From: Ignavibacteriota bacterium
Lineage (GTDB): Bacteria > Bacteroidota > Ignavibacteria > Tepidaquicellales > Tepidaquicellaceae
Direction: 5' to 3'
DNA: 5,681 bases
Assembly (NCBI GenBank): GCA_003135995.1
Contig: PNBM01000107.1
Span: 7,344 to 13,024 of the forward strand
Below are positions 1-5,681 of this stretch, one piece after another; position 1 is the first letter of the stretch; every line of letters begins with the position of its first letter. A program made the position numbers and the translations under genes. The notes under the pieces were generated by a model. That model had not been told where the DNA came from and did no database searches. It saw only the letters and a program-made list of their open reading frames with translations.

Positions 1-390
1 GGTGATACACTTGTGCCGCTGGATGCAAGAGTTACGCAGAGTTTCTATTATGTCATAATTCGTCACAGAAACCACGTAGCCGTAATGACAAAAAGTTCAA
101 TTAGTCTGACTTATGCAAGCACATTATATGATTTCACGACCGGTACCGGACAATACTACGGAAATACAGCGGAATTACTTAAAACAAATTTTTACGGAAT
201 GTTTTGCGGAGATGCGAATTATGACGGTGCCGTAACAATTGCTGATTTCGCTTATTATGATAATGATACAAAAATTGCAAGAAACGGATATATAACTACA
301 GATTTTAATCTTGATGGATATATCACAGGTACAGATTATAACTTATTTGCTCCTAACAAACGAAATAATGTTATAACTAAAATTCCATAA
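1..390 (+). CDS. C-terminal part of a secreted dockerin-like protein (5' end outside window)
   Basis: The reading frame is open from base 1 to the TAA at 388-390 and gives 129 residues; the GTG at 13 lies inside the gene and is not a start. The fragment aligns without gaps to the last 129 residues (738-866) of the protease at 1897-4497, with about 97 of 129 identical by hand count. It begins with a beta-rich segment containing YYVIIRHRNH and AVMTKS, a module I recognise from many secreted Bacteroidota proteins. It ends with two 12-residue calcium-type loops of a dockerin-like domain: DANYDGAVTIAD (residues 71-82) and DFNLDGYITGTD (101-112). There is no T9SS sorting domain after the loops; the protein ends in NVITKIP. 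The catalytic or binding part lies upstream and cannot be seen, so it may or may not be a protease like its neighbour. The cohesin-like gene starts 33 bp downstream, which suggests cotranscription and a physical partnership. Confidence 0.9.
   Translation, partial: GDTLVPLDARVTQSFYYVIIRHRNHVAVMTKSSISLTYASTLYDFTTGTGQYYGNTAELLKTNFYGMFCGDANYDGAVTIADFAYYDNDTKIARNGYITTDFNLDGYITGTDYNLFAPNKRNNVITKIP
211..336 (+). other. Dockerin-like domain, two calcium loops (partial gene)
   Basis: Two F-hand/EF-hand-like loops lie 30 residues apart. Loop 1 (211-246) has D, N, D at positions 1, 3, 5 and D at 12. Loop 2 (301-336) has D, N, D at 1, 3, 5 and D at 12. A conserved Gly sits at position 6 of each loop and a hydrophobic residue at position 8, as in type I dockerins. 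The second loop and the tail after it are almost identical to the copy at 4318-4443. Confidence 0.75.
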
Positions 391-423
391 ATTTTATATA
401 AAAAATCTATATTAATTCTGATT
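391..423 (+). promoter_or_regulatory. Short AT-rich intergenic leader before the cohesin-like gene
   Basis: This 33-bp gap has no Shine-Dalgarno-like purine tract ahead of the ATG at 424. AT-rich leaders without a clear Shine-Dalgarno are common in Bacteroidota. Its last 13 bases and the first codons (ctgattatgcttaaaa and the preceding attaat) match the leader at 4513-4525 with a single mismatch. The rest of the two gaps does not align well and differs by 5 bp in length. No terminator is visible, so read-through from the upstream gene is likely. Confidence 0.4.
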
Positions 424-1593
424 ATGCTTAAAAATTTTAAAAAGATAATTTTGTTTTTGGTAATACTCTTATTATCGATTTACTCTAAACAAACAGTCTT
501 TGCACAGGGAACGACTGTTGAGCAAAAGTTGGAATTAATTCAAAACAATCAGATTTTAGGCGGTGCGTTTACAATAGATTACGAAATAAAAGGTACAAAT
601 TTAACCGGCAGTTCAACCCTTGGTACTCTAAATGCGGATATAGTATATGATTCTACAAAATTAAGATTTATAAATGGCACAAACTGGAATACAGGATTGG
701 ATTCGGTAAACGGTTATTCAGTAAACATTCAAAGCAATGATGTTGAACATAATTCGAACAGGTGGTTAAGGATATCGCTAACGGCAGTAAATGTAAGTAA
801 TTCGAATCCTGCCGGATTTAATTTGACCGGTAGTTATTTTACTGTTGTGAGAATAAATTTTATTATTTTAAACGCCGATAATCCCGTAACTTTAACTATA
901 AAAGATATAACAAACCAGGTAGGGTTTTTTGCTAATTCAGGAAATAGTCCTGATAACTCTATAATTAATAACCTTGCATTATCCCCACCCCTGATTATAA
1001 GTGGTCAGCCATTACCTGTCGAGCTTTCATCATTCAATTTCGATGTTTCGGAACGAAATGTAAATCTGAAATGGTCAACTGATTTTGAACATAATAACGC
1101 CGGGTTCGATATTGAAAGAAAAAGTTCTTCAAAAAATGACGGCTGGGTTAAAATTGGTCGGACCGATGGACACGGGAATACTTCTTCCTTATCAAGATAT
1201 GCTTATTCGGATACGAAAATACTTGCAGGAAAATATAATTATAGATTAAAACAAATAGACGTGAATGGTAATTACAAATATTATGATTTAAACGGAATTG
1301 TAGAAATAGATAATCCAAAAAAATTCGATATATCTCAAAACTATCCGAATCCTTTCAATCCTACAACGAAAATCGATTATGCACTGCCCTTAGACAGCAA
1401 AGTTAATATTGTTATTTATGACATGCTTGGCAGAGAAATTAAATCCGTTGTACAGGAACAACAAAAAGCCGGATATTATACAGTTCAAATAAATGCTACG
1501 GATTTCGCAAGCGGCACATATTTCTACAGAATGATTGCAAATGCTAATGGAAACAACAATATAATTACAAAAAAATTAAGTGTCATAAAATAA
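424..1593 (+). CDS. Cohesin-like domain protein with T9SS type A sorting domain (unit 1)
   Basis: A 389-residue secreted protein. Residues 1-27 form a Sec signal peptide (MLKNFKK, a hydrophobic core, then VFA before Q28). Residues about 33-192 form a beta-sandwich I read as cohesin-like: a GGAFTIDYEIKG strand pair, LNADIVYDSTKLRFING (compare the YDP..LxF signature of cohesins), and VVRINFIIL followed by a TLTI strand. PLPVELSSF (196-203) marks the usual linker into an FnIII-like domain (about 199-296, with NVNLKWST, GFDIERK and YNYRLKQID). Residues about 303-389 are the T9SS type A sorting domain, with QNYPNPFNPTTKIDYALP, YDMLGREI, GYYTVQ and SGTYFYRM, ending in KKLSVIK. This domain targets passengers through the outer membrane and to surface attachment. 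It follows a dockerin-like gene by 33 bp and is about 72% identical to the gene at 4526. The cohesin call is by motif; a generic adhesin-like sandwich is the alternative. Confidence 0.9.
   Translation: MLKNFKKIILFLVILLLSIYSKQTVFAQGTTVEQKLELIQNNQILGGAFTIDYEIKGTNLTGSSTLGTLNADIVYDSTKLRFINGTNWNTGLDSVNGYSVNIQSNDVEHNSNRWLRISLTAVNVSNSNPAGFNLTGSYFTVVRINFIILNADNPVTLTIKDITNQVGFFANSGNSPDNSIINNLALSPPLIISGQPLPVELSSFNFDVSERNVNLKWSTDFEHNNAGFDIERKSSSKNDGWVKIGRTDGHGNTSSLSRYAYSDTKILAGKYNYRLKQIDVNGNYKYYDLNGIVEIDNPKKFDISQNYPNPFNPTTKIDYALPLDSKVNIVIYDMLGREIKSVVQEQQKAGYYTVQINATDFASGTYFYRMIANANGNNNIITKKLSVIK
1375..1421 (+). repeat. 47-bp perfect repeat in the sorting domain, copy A
   Basis: These 47 bases are identical to 5477-5523, synonymous positions included. 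They encode the stretch from IDYALP to VIYD in the T9SS sorting domain. The surrounding DNA differs at many third positions. Confidence 0.85.
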
Positions 1594-1896
1594 TCTGCAT
1601 TTTTACAGTCTATTAATACTTACCGATAAAATACTTTTCGGAAATTACATCTTTCATTTAAATAATTTTTTCTTTAAAAATTGGAACTATTCATTTCATT
1701 TATAGGTTGATGAAGAAGTTTATAAAATTAAATTTTATTATTCTCGAATTATAATGAGAAATAATTTATCAGAAATACTGCTGTTTTCTAAAAATCACAT
1801 TTGATAATAATATTTCCTTAATTCATTTTTTTCGATACTATAAATGCAGAATATGTACGGTATAAAATCTTTTAAATTTCAAATTTGGAAGACAAA
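1594..1896. other. 303-bp non-coding gap between unit 1 and the protease gene
   Basis: A very AT-rich stretch with no convincing open frame on either strand. It is the only long gap in the window and should hold the 3' end of the first transcript and the promoter of the protease gene. I see an isolated TATAAT at 1750-1755 with no acceptable -35 at normal spacing, and no clear Bacteroidota-type TAnnTTTG element. A weak hairpin (1623-1641, CCGA...TCGG with a bulged T) lies 30 bp after the stop codon but is not followed directly by a T-tract. I therefore assign no promoter or terminator. Confidence 0.6.
1887..1892 (+). promoter_or_regulatory. Shine-Dalgarno-like site that sets the protease start
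   Basis: GGAAGA lies four bases before the ATG at 1897. This supports ATG 1897 (MKNILMFFL, an immediate signal peptide) over the in-frame TTG at 1885. The TTG start would add the charged residues MEDK and overlap this site. Confidence 0.55.
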
Positions 1897-4497
1897 ATGA
1901 AAAACATCTTAATGTTTTTTTTGATTTTTGTCGTTCAAAACTCAAATGCTCAGGTATGGCAGGAGTATAATATTCCTACCGGTACTACTACTAATATAAA
2001 TTTCTCATCAACAAGTAACTTAAATTCAGATTATAAACCGGGAAACAGAGGAGCCTTGTATGATAATGGCTCAGCCGATACATTAAGAAATTTTATTCCT
2101 CTTGATATCGTAAATGATGCAAATGCATATCCATTCAGAACAACAGTAAGAATCGGAGGTACAACAGGTATATTAATTGACCCTTACCATGTTTTAACAG
2201 CGGGTCACGTAATTTCTTTCTCTTCATATTTTGGAACTATAAAAGTTGAACCGGGATACAGTAACGGAAATGAACCTTATAATTATGCTTATCCGGAAAA
2301 AGTTTATTTACTGAGCAATTATAGTGTAAGTACCAATACAGATATAGGGATTATCAAACTTGACAGACCACTTGGTGTTATAACAGGATGGAATGGTATC
2401 GGATACAATAATGATAATACTTTTTTTACAAATAATAATTTCAGCAATCCAAGCTATCCTTCATCGAGCGTGTACAATGGTGAGGAAATGTATAACTGGA
2501 CAGGGAGTTTCAACTATGTTGTATCGGATGCTTTATATTCATTTAGAACGGGAATAACAGGGATGAGCGGAAGCGGTGCTATTACAAAAGTAAACGGGAA
2601 TAATATTGTTTATGCATTTATAACATCCGGGGGAATTAAATTTAACAGGATTACACCATATTTATTTGATGCTGTAAATAGCGTCATAAATGTTAACACA
2701 CCTTCGACGGTGAATGTGCTTCCTTTAAAGACAGATGTTTTTCCAAAAACATTGAAAAGCGGTAATGTTCCTGATTCGATTTCATTCCTGATCCATAATT
2801 ATTCAACTGAAAATAAAAATAATGCAAATATAACTGCATCAGTTTATTTGTCAACTGATTCTATAATTACAACAGATGATGAATTAATCGGGACATTCAA
2901 TTATACCTTAAATATCGGTGCAAAATCGTCAGTTAAAATAAACCAAATTAATTCATTACAGCCCATAATCAAATCAGCAGGTTTTTATTGGATTGGCATT
3001 ATATTATCCGGTGATGGAGCAGGTTCCAACAGCATAACAAAAAATTTTGATATATCTAAAATAGAGATAATTAATAGTGATAAATATAAAATATCCGGGA
3101 AAGTAATTTCCGTTCAAACTTTTAATGGAACAAACGGAGTCATTTTAAACGGTTTTCCAAATCCAACCGTTACAGATTATAGTGGATATTATGAATGTTA
3201 CGTTCCGGGCGGATGGAGCGGAAATATAATTATTCAAAAGGAAGGTTTTGATTTTAATAATCCTTCCGCAACATATAACAACGTCAATTCAAATATCGTA
3301 ACAAATTATTCGTCTGCCAAAAGGACATTCACTATAAGTGGTACTATAAAATCACCTTTATCACATATTCCGGTCAGCGGAGTATTAATTTCTAATCTTG
3401 TTGGTACACCATATTCGGATATCAATGGTATTTATAATGCAACAGTATTTTACGGATGGAGCGGATATTTAACACCGTCAAAAGGAATGTGGTATATCAT
3501 TCCTTATTTAATTTCATATTCAAAAGTAACAGCTTCAAAATACGATACTTTGACGGGAGGATTTAATATAAACGGTAATATTTATGACCAGTACGGAATG
3601 GGAATAAGAAATGTATTGATGCAGGGTTTTCCACAAGGAAATATAAAAACAGATTCAAATGGAAATTATAACGCATTTTTAGATTCGGGATGGACGGGAA
3701 CAGTAACACCGACATTATCCGGACATCAATTCAATCCGTCATCTTTAAATTATTCTAATCTGAATACAAGTTATTCCTATCAAGATTTTTACGAATCTCA
3801 GCGTATAACTGTCAATTTAAAAATCATGATAAGCGGAAGCTATGTTCAGTCAACAGATACAATGTCAACAATTCTCAACCGGAAAAATTTATTGCCTGCC
3901 ACACCACCGGATTCATTCAGCAATAAAACAAATGCTTTTATTTACAAAAAAAAATCATCGGATTCCGTTAATGCTGGATTTTTTTCTCAACACCGGAATA
4001 TTGTCGATTGGATAATAATTGAACTCAGAGATATGAAAAATAAAAGCCTTTCCTATGATACAGTAGCTGCGTTTTTAAGAAATGACGGCAGAGTATTGAG
4101 TATAACAGGTGATACGTTAGTTCCTTTAAGTACAAGGATAACTCAAAATTATTATTACGTTATCATCAGGCACCGAAACCATATCGCAGTAATGACAAAA
4201 AGTGCAATAAGCTTAACGCAAACAAGTATATTATATGATTTTACAACAAGTGCATTACAATTTTACGGAGGAATTGCAAAGCAGCTCAAACCAAACTTAT
4301 TTGGAATGTTTTGCGGAGATGCAGATTTTGATGGTTCGATAACAATCTCAGATTTTAATAAATATGATAATGATACTAAAAATGCCCGGACCGGATACAT
4401 TGTAACAGATTTCAATCTCGATGGATATATAACAGGAACGGATTATAACTTATTTGCTCCGAATAAACGAAATAATGTAATCACAAATATACCGTAA
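1897..4497 (+). CDS. Secreted V8-like serine protease with CARDB-like, GWSG-repeat and dockerin-like domains
   Basis: An 866-residue extracellular protein. Residues 1-18 are a Sec signal peptide (MKNILMFFLIF...NSNA before Q19), with no lipobox Cys. Residues about 78-264 are a trypsin-fold S1B (glutamyl endopeptidase/V8-like) peptidase: VLTAGHV gives His104, NTDIGIIKL gives Asp149 and GMSGSGAI gives Ser224. The spacing matches V8 well, so the enzyme should be active. Residues 19-77 may be a propeptide. Residues about 278-393 resemble CARDB (YLSTDSIITTDDELIG). Three repeats of about 78 residues follow (396-632), each with G-x-Y and GWSG/GWTG. Residues about 636-805 are the module with IVDWIIIELRD and YYVIIRHRNH, known to me from other secreted Bacteroidota proteins. 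Residues 808-849 are a dockerin-like pair of calcium loops. No T9SS sorting domain follows; the end is NVITNIP. The cohesin-like T9SS protein starts 28 bp downstream, a likely partner that tethers the protease on the cell surface. The substrate is unknown. Confidence 0.9.
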   Translation: MKNILMFFLIFVVQNSNAQVWQEYNIPTGTTTNINFSSTSNLNSDYKPGNRGALYDNGSADTLRNFIPLDIVNDANAYPFRTTVRIGGTTGILIDPYHVLTAGHVISFSSYFGTIKVEPGYSNGNEPYNYAYPEKVYLLSNYSVSTNTDIGIIKLDRPLGVITGWNGIGYNNDNTFFTNNNFSNPSYPSSSVYNGEEMYNWTGSFNYVVSDALYSFRTGITGMSGSGAITKVNGNNIVYAFITSGGIKFNRITPYLFDAVNSVINVNTPSTVNVLPLKTDVFPKTLKSGNVPDSISFLIHNYSTENKNNANITASVYLSTDSIITTDDELIGTFNYTLNIGAKSSVKINQINSLQPIIKSAGFYWIGIILSGDGAGSNSITKNFDISKIEIINSDKYKISGKVISVQTFNGTNGVILNGFPNPTVTDYSGYYECYVPGGWSGNIIIQKEGFDFNNPSATYNNVNSNIVTNYSSAKRTFTISGTIKSPLSHIPVSGVLISNLVGTPYSDINGIYNATVFYGWSGYLTPSKGMWYIIPYLISYSKVTASKYDTLTGGFNINGNIYDQYGMGIRNVLMQGFPQGNIKTDSNGNYNAFLDSGWTGTVTPTLSGHQFNPSSLNYSNLNTSYSYQDFYESQRITVNLKIMISGSYVQSTDTMSTILNRKNLLPATPPDSFSNKTNAFIYKKKSSDSVNAGFFSQHRNIVDWIIIELRDMKNKSLSYDTVAAFLRNDGRVLSITGDTLVPLSTRITQNYYYVIIRHRNHIAVMTKSAISLTQTSILYDFTTSALQFYGGIAKQLKPNLFGMFCGDADFDGSITISDFNKYDNDTKNARTGYIVTDFNLDGYITGTDYNLFAPNKRNNVITNIP
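3082..3792 (+). repeat. Three GWSG beta-sandwich repeats inside the protease protein
   Basis: Protein residues about 396-474, 477-552 and 555-632 share one plan. Each opens with an ISG or ING strand and has a turn with D-x-x-G-x-Y. Next comes GWSG or GWTG with a following strand. The repeat closes with an aromatic/Asn-rich strand such as YNNV or YSNL. They resemble carboxypeptidase-regulatory-like (prealbumin-type) sandwiches that act as spacers in surface proteins. Repeat 2 is the most divergent and lacks the NPSxxxY closing motif. At DNA level they are strongly diverged, so they are old. Confidence 0.65.
4318..4443 (+). other. Dockerin-like domain, two calcium loops (protease C-terminus)
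   Basis: Loop 1 (4318-4353) reads DADFDGSITISD and loop 2 (4408-4443) reads DFNLDGYITGTD, each with acidic or Asn ligands at positions 1, 3, 5 and Asp at 12. The loops are 30 residues apart with a short helix-like segment between them, as in type I dockerins. Only 17 residues follow, so the domain is C-terminal as usual for dockerins. Confidence 0.75.
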
Positions 4498-4525
4498 TAA
4501 AAAAATAATTTTATTAATACTGATT
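4498..4525 (+). promoter_or_regulatory. Short AT-rich intergenic leader before the second cohesin-like gene
   Basis: A 28-bp gap with no Shine-Dalgarno-like tract and no terminator. Its last 13 bases match the leader of the first cohesin-like gene with one mismatch (attaatactgatt against attaattctgatt). The short gap suggests that protease and cohesin-like protein are made from one transcript. Confidence 0.4.
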
Positions 4526-5681
4526 ATGCTTAAAATTTCGAAAACATTAATATTTATCCTGGGAATTTGCTTATTGCATATCTTCACCACAAAAGCAATA
4601 CTTGCACAGGTAACAACTACAGACCAAAAATTGGAAATAGATGAGAACTCACATATGATAGGGGGTACTTTTTCAGTTTACTACGAAATTAAAGGTACAA
4701 ATTTAACCGGCAGTTCAACACTGGGAACACTTAATGCAGATATAGTCTACGATTCGACTCAATTAAGATTTGTAAACGGCACAAACTGGGCCACTGGATT
4801 AGATTCGGCAAATGGTTATGCATTAAACGTTCAAAGCAATGAAGTCGAACAAGATAATAACAGGTGGGTCAGAATTTCAATCATAGCCAAAAATGTCGCT
4901 AATGCTAATCCTCCCGGTATAGTATTAACAGCCAGCTATATTACAATCGTAAAAATTAATTTTATTATTTTAAATACAGATAATCCTGTATCGTTAACAT
5001 TAAAATGTGTTACAAACCAGATTGGGTTTTTTGCTAACGCGGGAAATAGCCCCGATGATTATATTATAAATGACCAGGTTTTATCCCCTCCTCAAATAAT
5101 TAGCGGCGTTCCGCTGCCCATAGAACTTTCCTCGTTTAATTTCGATGTATCAGGGAGAAATGTAAATTTAAAATGGTCAACTAATGTTGAACAAAATAAT
5201 GCCGGTTTTGATATTGAAAGAAAAGGTTTAGCAAAAAATGACACATGGAATAAGGTAGGTTATTCGAATGGGCAAGGAAATAAAAATTCCTTAACAAGAT
5301 ATGTTTTTACTGATTCAAAATTAGCCGCGGGAAAATACAATTACAGATTAAAACAGATAGATAATAATGGTAATTTTAAATATTTTAATTTAAATGGAAT
5401 TGTAGAAATAGCTAATCCCAAAAAATTCGAATTATCTCAAAACTATCCGAATCCGTTCAACCCTTCTACGAAAATTGATTATGCACTGCCCTTAGACAGC
5501 AAAGTTAATATTGTTATTTATGATATGCTTGGAAGAGAAATTACATCGTTAGTACAGGAACAGCAAAAAGCGGGATATTATACCGTACAGTTGAATGCTG
5601 CTAATTTCGCAAGCGGTACGTATTTCTATAGAATGATAGCTAATGTAAATGGAAATAATAATATTATTACTAAAAAATTAA
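4526..5681 (+). CDS. Second cohesin-like domain protein with T9SS type A sorting domain (3' end cut)
   Basis: The frame opens at ATG 4526 (MLKISKTLIF) and stays open to the window edge, giving 385 residues. It aligns without gaps to the 389-aa protein at 424-1593, with about 279 of 385 identical by hand count. It should therefore lack only about four codons and the stop. The domain order is the same: signal peptide 1-27 (ending ILA before Q28), cohesin-like 33-192 (NADIVYDSTQLRFVNG), PLPIELSSF linker, FnIII-like domain, and T9SS sorting domain from QNYPNPFNPSTKIDYALP to FYRMIAN. Divergence is highest in the signal peptide and at the cohesin N-terminus (residues 29-52) and lowest in the sorting domain. 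A single Cys (residue 160, KCVTNQ) is present here and absent in the other copy. Its place directly after the dockerin-ended protease makes it the likely anchor for that enzyme. Confidence 0.9.
   Translation, partial: MLKISKTLIFILGICLLHIFTTKAILAQVTTTDQKLEIDENSHMIGGTFSVYYEIKGTNLTGSSTLGTLNADIVYDSTQLRFVNGTNWATGLDSANGYALNVQSNEVEQDNNRWVRISIIAKNVANANPPGIVLTASYITIVKINFIILNTDNPVSLTLKCVTNQIGFFANAGNSPDDYIINDQVLSPPQIISGVPLPIELSSFNFDVSGRNVNLKWSTNVEQNNAGFDIERKGLAKNDTWNKVGYSNGQGNKNSLTRYVFTDSKLAAGKYNYRLKQIDNNGNFKYFNLNGIVEIANPKKFELSQNYPNPFNPSTKIDYALPLDSKVNIVIYDMLGREITSLVQEQQKAGYYTVQLNAANFASGTYFYRMIANVNGNNNIITKKL
5477..5523 (+). repeat. 47-bp perfect repeat in the sorting domain, copy B
   Basis: This is the exact counterpart of 1375-1421. 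A second exact match, 29 bp long, links 589-617 with 4691-4719 in the cohesin-like domain (around GTNLTGSS). Confidence 0.85.

Larger units (their letters stand above)
1..1593 (+). repeat. Tandem duplication, copy A (dockerin end plus cohesin/T9SS gene)
   Basis: This segment is collinear with 4108-5681. Base 1 matches base 4108 (period 4107) through the dockerin-like gene, and 424 matches 4526 (period 4102) through the cohesin-like gene. The 5-bp change is in the intergenic gap. The copies are diverged (about 72-75% protein identity), so the duplication is not recent. The unit must extend left of the window. Confidence 0.85.
4108..5681 (+). repeat. Tandem duplication, copy B (dockerin end plus cohesin/T9SS gene)
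   Basis: This is the counterpart of 1-1593, with gene order, spacing and both reading frames preserved and no indel inside either coding part. It is cut by the right edge of the window just before the stop codon of the cohesin-like gene. Confidence 0.85.

Noticed and set aside
13..390. Stand-alone 125-aa gene starting at GTG 13
   Set aside because: The frame is open upstream to base 1, and the residues before GTG (GDTL) also match the longer protease, so this is the 3' end of a longer gene.
1623..1641. Hairpin as a Rho-independent terminator
   Set aside because: The stem is short, needs a bulged T, and is not followed directly by a T-tract; the nearest T-rich run is about 20 bases further on.
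1750..1755. TATAAT as a -10 promoter element
   Set aside because: At a 15-19 bp spacer upstream there is only AT-rich sequence without a TTGACA-like hexamer, and such matches are expected by chance in DNA this AT-rich.
1885..1896. TTG start four codons upstream of the protease ATG
   Set aside because: It would add MEDK before the signal peptide and overlap the GGAAGA ribosome-binding site that is well placed for ATG 1897.
4408..4497. A T9SS sorting domain at the protease C-terminus
   Set aside because: After the second calcium loop only 17 residues remain (ending NVITNIP), with no YPNPF, no GxYxxx and no terminal K-rich strand.
1..5681. Insertion sequence, CRISPR or phage origin of the duplication
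   Set aside because: No transposase, no terminal inverted repeats and no short regularly spaced repeats are visible; the long direct repeat follows gene boundaries and fits plain tandem duplication.

Overview
The window is AT-rich (roughly one third G+C by eye) with every gene on the + strand. It looks like Bacteroidota/Chlorobi-group DNA, most like an Ignavibacteria-type or related lineage. The main reason is that two encoded proteins end in a type IX secretion system (T9SS) type A sorting domain of the 'SQNYPNPFNP-T/S-TKIDYALP' type, and the proteins are Asn/Ser/Thr-rich, secreted and multi-domain. No housekeeping gene is present to fix the taxonomy.

Layout. (1) 1-390: the 3' end of a gene cut by the window edge; its 129 residues hold the end of a 'RHRNH' beta-rich module and a C-terminal dockerin-like pair of calcium loops. 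(2) 424-1593: a complete 389-aa protein with signal peptide, cohesin-like domain, FnIII-like domain and T9SS sorting domain. (3) 1594-1896: a 303-bp non-coding gap. (4) 1897-4497: a complete 866-aa secreted V8-like serine protease with a CARDB-like domain, three 'GWSG' beta-sandwich repeats, the same RHRNH module and the same dockerin-like C-terminus. (5) 4526 to the window end: a second cohesin-like/T9SS protein, missing only its last few codons. Items 1-2 and 4-5 are two copies of one two-gene unit, with a period of about 4.1 kb.

How they may work together. Each dockerin-ended protein has (or, for the cut gene, presumably has) a Sec signal but no T9SS sorting domain. Each is followed within about 30 bp by a cohesin-like protein that does carry one. 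The simplest reading is a two-component surface display module: the cohesin-like protein is exported and anchored by T9SS and holds the dockerin-tagged effector (here a protease) by a calcium-dependent cohesin-dockerin contact. The domain calls rest on motifs read by eye; the binding, the surface location and any piggy-back export are inference. The tandem duplication is directly visible.
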